From assembly GCF_025947285.1 (NCBI RefSeq), contig NZ_CP110008.1, positions 1,565,001 through 1,629,000 of the forward strand: a stretch of 64,000 bases of DNA, written 5' to 3'. Below the pieces are notes generated by a model. The model ran no database searches, had not been told where the DNA came from, and saw only the letters and a list, made by a program, of their open reading frames with translations. The DNA is from Flavobacterium sp. N2820. GTDB lineage: Bacteria > Bacteroidota > Bacteroidia > Flavobacteriales > Flavobacteriaceae. Below, in pieces: positions 60,006 through 64,000 of this stretch; position 1 is the stretch's first letter; every line of letters starts with the position of its first letter. A program made the translations under genes and the position numbers.

Positions 60006-61440
60006 TGACAGAATCTTTTTTAATTAGTACCGAATCTTTTTTAATTGGAGCCGCTGGTTTTTTCTTTTTTCGCAATGCTTTATATTTTTCATAGCCTTGA
60101 TTAAGCTGAGTAAAAATTAAATTTGCAGCTTCTTTTGCTCCTCTGTGATTAAAGTGCGTGTAGTCTTTATTGGCTTTTGAAGGAACTTCTTCTACCCATT
60201 TTACCATAGAACCATCACCACCCATTAATATGTACATATTTACGAAACTTGCTTCTGATTGAATAGCATATTTTTTTTGTGCTCTATTTAAAGGAACAAC
60301 GGCAGAATCGGTTTTCATTTCCAAGTCATATTTGGTTGATTTATCTGCGGTAGAAACAATTAAAATAGCGACTCCAGGAAAACATTCTTTCAAATGATTC
60401 ACAACTTTTGTCATTCTTTTTTCATACCAAGTATAGTCTAATGTTCCATAATTCAAAACATTAGCACCATATTGCAACACAATTAAATCATAATCTAATT
60501 TGGCATGAAAAGCGCGCATCGTATTGATATCAAAACTACCTAAAGGCAAACCTGAGTTTCCACGATTTGAGAAATTGTCCACATGAACTCCTTTTCCATC
60601 GTCAAAATTAAATCCGTAAATTGGAATGGAATCTGCTTTTTTGAAATTTACTTTTATACTTTTCAAACTTCCTTCCGACAATGTAAGTGTATTGATTGTA
60701 TTATTGGGTGTTAACTTTTTAACAATTGTGTCACCCGCTACAAAAAACACTTTTCCGTCTTTGTTAGAAGAACTTCCATAGAATAATGTTGGTCGAGGCA
60801 ATTCGGATGCAAATCTTGTTTTAGTTGCTTTGTATTTTACCCAAGCAATATTTGCTGTATCATTTGCAAAAAACACATGTCCGTTAACTCCAAAAGGTCT
60901 AGACGGACGCTTTACTTTTAAATACGACTGTGTTTTCCAGTTTCCTGAAAACTCATGCGTAACAGAGCTTCGTGAACTCGCAGATTCTGATGTAATATTA
61001 ACAAAACCAACTCCTTGTCCACCAAATTTTTCTTGTAAATAGGTTCTAAAATCTTTTACAATTAAATCGCCATCAGTCATTGAGTCACCAAAATAAGCAA
61101 TACGAACATTACCTTCTTTCTTCGTTTCTAACTGAAACAACTCTTCAAAGAATGTTGCTAAATATTGATTTCCAGTATAATTTTCAAAGGTTTCTGTTGG
61201 AAATTTAATTCCGTTAGTAATTTTATAATCAATAGTTATATTTGAAAGTGTATCTTCAGATTTTAAATCGCCATCTTCTGCAATGGCTTCTAATAATAAA
61301 CTATCTACAACAATATTTTTTGAAGAGGCAATGTCTTCAGAAAACAACTTTTTAGGTAAAAAAGTTTTAAATGCCAAAAATGACAGCGTTGAAACTACAA
61401 CAACTGCTAATGACTGAAAAAAATATTTTGATGTATTCAC
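59995..61440 (-). CDS. SGNH/GDSL-family protein, membrane-anchored
   Basis: A 481-residue protein with an N-terminal anchor (residues 8-26, FFQSLAVVVVSTLSFLAF). Block I is RIAYFGDSMTDGDLIV (about 115-130), block III is VLQYGANV, and block V is DYTHFNHRGAKEA. No LysM is seen. It is related to the 58578-60005 protein and is the first gene of the operon. It may transfer or remove acetyl groups. The last codons (KKDSVLIKKDSVNEE) contain a short repeat. Confidence 0.83.
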   Translation of the reverse strand: MNTSKYFFQSLAVVVVSTLSFLAFKTFLPKKLFSEDIASSKNIVVDSLLLEAIAEDGDLKSEDTLSNITIDYKITNGIKFPTETFENYTGNQYLATFFEELFQLETKKEGNVRIAYFGDSMTDGDLIVKDFRTYLQEKFGGQGVGFVNITSESASSRSSVTHEFSGNWKTQSYLKVKRPSRPFGVNGHVFFANDTANIAWVKYKATKTRFASELPRPTLFYGSSSNKDGKVFFVAGDTIVKKLTPNNTINTLTLSEGSLKSIKVNFKKADSIPIYGFNFDDGKGVHVDNFSNRGNSGLPLGSFDINTMRAFHAKLDYDLIVLQYGANVLNYGTLDYTWYEKRMTKVVNHLKECFPGVAILIVSTADKSTKYDLEMKTDSAVVPLNRAQKKYAIQSEASFVNMYILMGGDGSMVKWVEEVPSKANKDYTHFNHRGAKEAANLIFTQLNQGYEKYKALRKKKKPAAPIKKDSVLIKKDSVNEE

Positions 61441-61451
61441 TTTAAAAAATT

Positions 61452-61542
61452 AAATAACAAATAACAAAATCCAATTAACAAATAAAATTCAAATTTAAAA
61501 ATTCAAAAAAAAACAAGTTCAAAATCAAAAATCAAGTTTAAA
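61452..61542. repeat. Long heptad array upstream of the O-acetylation operon
   Basis: Thirteen consecutive 7-nt units in strict phase (AAATAAC twice, AAAATCC, AATTAAC, AAATAAA, ATTCAAA, TTTAAAA, ATTCAAA, AAAAAAC, AAGTTCA, AAATCAA twice, GTTTAAA). It lies 12 nt upstream of the SGNH gene start, where its promoter should be. The rest of 61543-61619 is AT-rich with no gene. Confidence 0.75.
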
Positions 61543-61619
61543 AAAATCTTTTTAAATTTTAAACATATAAGTCATATAAGCAATTTCTTCGATTTGAAAT
61601 AGTATAAAATTAAACTCCT

Positions 61620-61654
61620 AACTTCCAACTTTGTACTTTCAACTTCGTACTTTG
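61620..61654. repeat. Heptad array after argS
   Basis: Five 7-nt units (AACTTCC, AACTTTG, TACTTTC, AACTTCG, TACTTTG) end 2 nt before the argS stop codon on the + strand map. Confidence 0.75.
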
Positions 61655-61656
61655 CC

Positions 61657-63435
61657 TTACATTCGTTCAGGAACTTCAATTCCTAATAACTGAAATGCAT
61701 TTTTTATCGTGTTTCCAACAGATTTTGACAATTGTACTCGAAATACTTTTTTATCGTGATTTTCTTCTCCTAAAATCGAAACTTGCTGGTAAAACGAATT
61801 GAATTCTTTTACCAAATCATAGGTATAATTCGCAATCAACGCCGGACTATGATTTGCTGCTGCATTTTGAATTACTTCAGGAAATAATTGCACTTGTTTG
61901 ATTAATTCTTTCTCTTTTTCATGTAATTCTAATCCTGAAATTGAAATCGAAGTATCAAAATCTGCTTTTCTTAAAATCGATTGAATACGAGCATACGTAT
62001 ACTGAATAAATGGCCCAGTATTTCCAGCAAAATCAACAGATTCTTCTGGATTGAATAGCATTTGTTTTTTCGGATCAACCTTTAACATGTAATATTTCAA
62101 CGCACCTAAACCAATTGTTTTGAATAAAACCGCTTTTTCATCTTCAGAATAACCTTCTAATTTTCCTAAATCTTCAGAAATAGTTTGCGCTGTTGTAGTC
62201 ATTTCTGCCATTAAATCATCTGCATCTACAACTGTTCCTTCACGAGATTTCATTTTTCCTGAAGGCAATTCTACCATTCCATAGGATAAATGATACAAGC
62301 TATCTGCCCAATCAAATCCTAACTTTTTCAAGATTAAGAATAATACTTTAAAATGATAATCTTGTTCGTTTCCAACCGTATAAACCATTCCGCCAACATC
62401 AGGAAAATCTTTCACACGTTGGATTGCTGTTCCAATATCTTGTGTCATATAAACCGCTGTTCCGTCTGAACGAAGCACGATTTTTCTATCTAAACCATCC
62501 GCCGTTAAATCAATCCAAACTGAACCATCTGGATCTTTCTCGAAAATGCCTTTTTCTAAACCAAATTGCACTACTTCTTTTCCAAGTAAATAGGTGTTTG
62601 ATTCATAATAATAGCTATCAAAATTTACGCCAAGATTTTTATACGTTTGTGCAAAACCATCATATACCCATTGGTTCATCGTTTTCCAAAGTGCAATAAC
62701 TTCTGGTTTTCCATTTTCCCAATCTAAAAGCATTTGTTGTGCTTCTAAAATAGAAGGAGCCAATTTCTTTGCTTCTTCTTCGGTTTTACCTTGAGCGATT
62801 AATGCTGAAATTTCTTTTTTATATTGTTTATCAAACTCCACATAGAAATTCCCAACCAATTTATCCCCTTTCAATCCTGTTGATTCTGGGGTTTGTCCGT
62901 TACCGAATTTCTGCCAAGCCAACATCGATTTACAGATATGGATTCCTCTATCGTTAATGATTTGTGTTTTGTATACTTTTTTTCCAGAAGCTTTAATGAT
63001 TTCGGCAACCGAATAACCCAATAAATTGTTTCTGATGTGACCTAAATGCAACGGTTTGTTCGTGTTTGGGGAAGAATATTCGACCATTACCGCTTTTTCT
63101 TCTTCTTTTGGAACTACAAAACCAAACGTTTCGTTGTTTTTAATTGTATTGAAAAATTCCACATAAAAAGCATCCGAGATCACGATGTTTAAAAATCCAC
63201 CTACAACATTGAACTTAGCCACTTCATTTACATTTGCCACTAAGTAACTTCCTATCTGATTTCCAATTTCAACCGGATTACCTTTTAAAGCTTTAACCAA
63301 AGGAAAAACCACCATCGTAATATCACCTTCAAACTCTTTCCTTGTAGCTTGAAATTCAACTTTTTCGATAGAAATATTGAACAATTCAAGAACCGCTTTT
63401 TGGATGTGTGATGTTAATGTGTGATGTAATGTCAT
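61657..63435 (-). CDS. argS: Arginyl-tRNA synthetase
   Basis: A 592-residue class I synthetase that charges tRNA-Arg. The N-terminal tRNA-binding domain comes first, then the HIGH-type motif in KPLHLGHIRNNLLGY (near 131-145), the RVKDFPDVGGMVYTVGNEQ segment, and KMKSREGTVVDADDL (near 396-410) in place of KMSKS, which is normal for many ArgRS. A DALR anticodon-binding domain ends the protein. Its length is usual. Confidence 0.97.
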   Translation of the reverse strand: MTLHHTLTSHIQKAVLELFNISIEKVEFQATRKEFEGDITMVVFPLVKALKGNPVEIGNQIGSYLVANVNEVAKFNVVGGFLNIVISDAFYVEFFNTIKNNETFGFVVPKEEEKAVMVEYSSPNTNKPLHLGHIRNNLLGYSVAEIIKASGKKVYKTQIINDRGIHICKSMLAWQKFGNGQTPESTGLKGDKLVGNFYVEFDKQYKKEISALIAQGKTEEEAKKLAPSILEAQQMLLDWENGKPEVIALWKTMNQWVYDGFAQTYKNLGVNFDSYYYESNTYLLGKEVVQFGLEKGIFEKDPDGSVWIDLTADGLDRKIVLRSDGTAVYMTQDIGTAIQRVKDFPDVGGMVYTVGNEQDYHFKVLFLILKKLGFDWADSLYHLSYGMVELPSGKMKSREGTVVDADDLMAEMTTTAQTISEDLGKLEGYSEDEKAVLFKTIGLGALKYYMLKVDPKKQMLFNPEESVDFAGNTGPFIQYTYARIQSILRKADFDTSISISGLELHEKEKELIKQVQLFPEVIQNAAANHSPALIANYTYDLVKEFNSFYQQVSILGEENHDKKVFRVQLSKSVGNTIKNAFQLLGIEVPERM

Positions 63436-63457
63436 TTTTGCCTTTTTTTAGAACGTG

Positions 63458-63465
63458 CAAAGGTA
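63458..63465 (-). promoter_or_regulatory. argS -7 promoter box
   Basis: On the minus strand TACCTTTG matches TAnnTTTG, 22 nt before the argS ATG. Confidence 0.6.
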
Positions 63466-63614
63466 AGAATTTTGACAATAGAATGATGAAATAAAATTTT
63501 AGAATTTACCTCCAAATGTTAAAAAAAATAAAAATAACAAAAATGCTGTAACAATTAACAATTGTTGAAGTCTATTAACCACAATCATCAATCATTCTAA
63601 TTAAATAAAAACAA

Positions 63615-64000
63615 ATGAAACTAAAACTAATTATCACCTGTTTCTTGTGTTCTATTGCTTATAGTTTTGCACAAAATTCAGGAAGTATTAAAGGCAAAGT
63701 AATCGACAAAAACACAAATGAAGCCTTACCTTATGTAAACATTATTATAAAAGATAATGATAAAATTGTTACAGGAAGTGTAACCACCGACGACGGAAAT
63801 TTCACAATCAACAAATTAGCATTACAAAAATACACGGTTGAAATTCAATTTATTGGCTATTCCACTGTTGTGAAAAATATCGATTTAAGTACTGATGCTA
63901 ATTTAAATCTAGGCACAATTGCAATTATTGAAGATGTAGCGCAATTAAATGATGTTGAAGTAGTGGCTGAACGTTCAAATATGGTGCAAAAAATCGATAG
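63615..64000 (+). CDS. Outer-membrane beta-barrel receptor, N-terminal part only
   Basis: An open frame from the ATG at 63615 that runs off the window after 128 codons. It has a signal peptide (LIITCFLCSIAYSFAQ), then a carboxypeptidase-regulatory-like domain (SIKGKVIDKNTNEALPYVN through VEIQFIGYSTV, about 22-100), and the start of a plug-like segment (VEVVAERSNMVQKIDR). This is the layout of TonB-dependent or TonB-like outer-membrane barrels of Bacteroidota. The ligand is unknown. The 179 nt upstream hold a small palindrome (AACAATTGTT), but no exact -7 box on the + strand. Confidence 0.85.
   Translation, partial: MKLKLIITCFLCSIAYSFAQNSGSIKGKVIDKNTNEALPYVNIIIKDNDKIVTGSVTTDDGNFTINKLALQKYTVEIQFIGYSTVVKNIDLSTDANLNLGTIAIIEDVAQLNDVEVVAERSNMVQKID

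Noticed and set aside
61452..61542. CRISPR-like array.
   Set aside because: The units are 7 nt, degenerate and without spacers. There are no cas genes in the window.
61657..63435. Loss of KMSKS motif in ArgRS as a defect.
   Set aside because: A KMKSREGT-type sequence is normal for many arginyl-tRNA synthetases.
63549..63567. GTAACAATTAACAATTGTTG upstream of the right-edge receptor gene.
   Set aside because: Only one half site fits and the spacing is wrong. The palindrome there is AACAATTGTT, a different sequence.

Overview
The window looks like a chromosomal segment of a Flavobacterium-type member of the Bacteroidota. By eye the DNA is about one third G+C. Many promoters carry the Bacteroidota -7 box TAnnTTTG. 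The gene families are typical of Flavobacteriaceae: a T9SS-sorted Kelch protein, STN-type TonB-dependent receptors with a FecI/FecR pair, DUF6090, DUF6132 and DUF2279 proteins, and long parvulin genes. I see no rRNA, tRNA, CRISPR array, prophage or insertion sequence with a transposase.

Layout. 0.2-6.5 kb: hisS, an ABC-type permease flanked by two four-helix-bundle (S23/IVS-like) genes, one of them broken, then prmC, a hypothetical exported protein and an acetyltransferase. 6.6-13.6 kb: ribD, a HAD hydrolase, a DMT exporter and a YigZ protein on +, a thioesterase on -, then dnaA with a tyrosine phosphatase and a tetrapyrrole-methylase-like methyltransferase. 13.0-22.3 kb: cell-wall genes (a lysozyme-like protein and mltG), dapF, an HtrA protease, a PagL-like deacylase, a long-form GAPDH and a cysteine-less TlpA-like protein. 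22.5-30 kb: two unrelated aconitases in tandem, an acyltransferase and MoxR. 30-39.8 kb: three SurA/parvulin-like periplasmic chaperones, prfC, a TolB-like lipoprotein, folD and ffh. 39.9-45.8 kb: two paralogous lipoproteins, a 41-residue membrane peptide and, divergently, a sigma factor/FecR/TonB-receptor triad. 46-57 kb: a tripartite RND efflux operon, a sulfide:quinone-reductase-like flavoprotein followed by an unannotated 43-residue peptide, and several small Cys-containing proteins. 57-61.4 kb: an MBOAT acetyltransferase with two SGNH-family proteins, which looks like a glycan O-acetylation system. 61.6-64 kb: argS and the start of another outer-membrane receptor.

Two things stand out. 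First, at 52-57 kb four separate promoters carry a palindrome close to GTAAC-N4-GTTAC at the same distance (22-23 bp) upstream of a perfect -7 box, which puts it near -42. The efflux promoter has a second copy exactly 22 bp further upstream. This is the pattern expected of a Crp/Fnr-type activator. It ties the efflux pump, the flavoprotein with its 43-residue peptide and small exported or membrane proteins into one local regulon, which I infer to be a sulfide or redox stress response. Second, at least twelve gene ends or starts carry degenerate arrays with a strict 7-nt period. The two four-helix-bundle genes are each bracketed by inverted heptad arrays of the same unit, suggesting a mobile or formerly mobile module, and one array lies in frame inside prmC.
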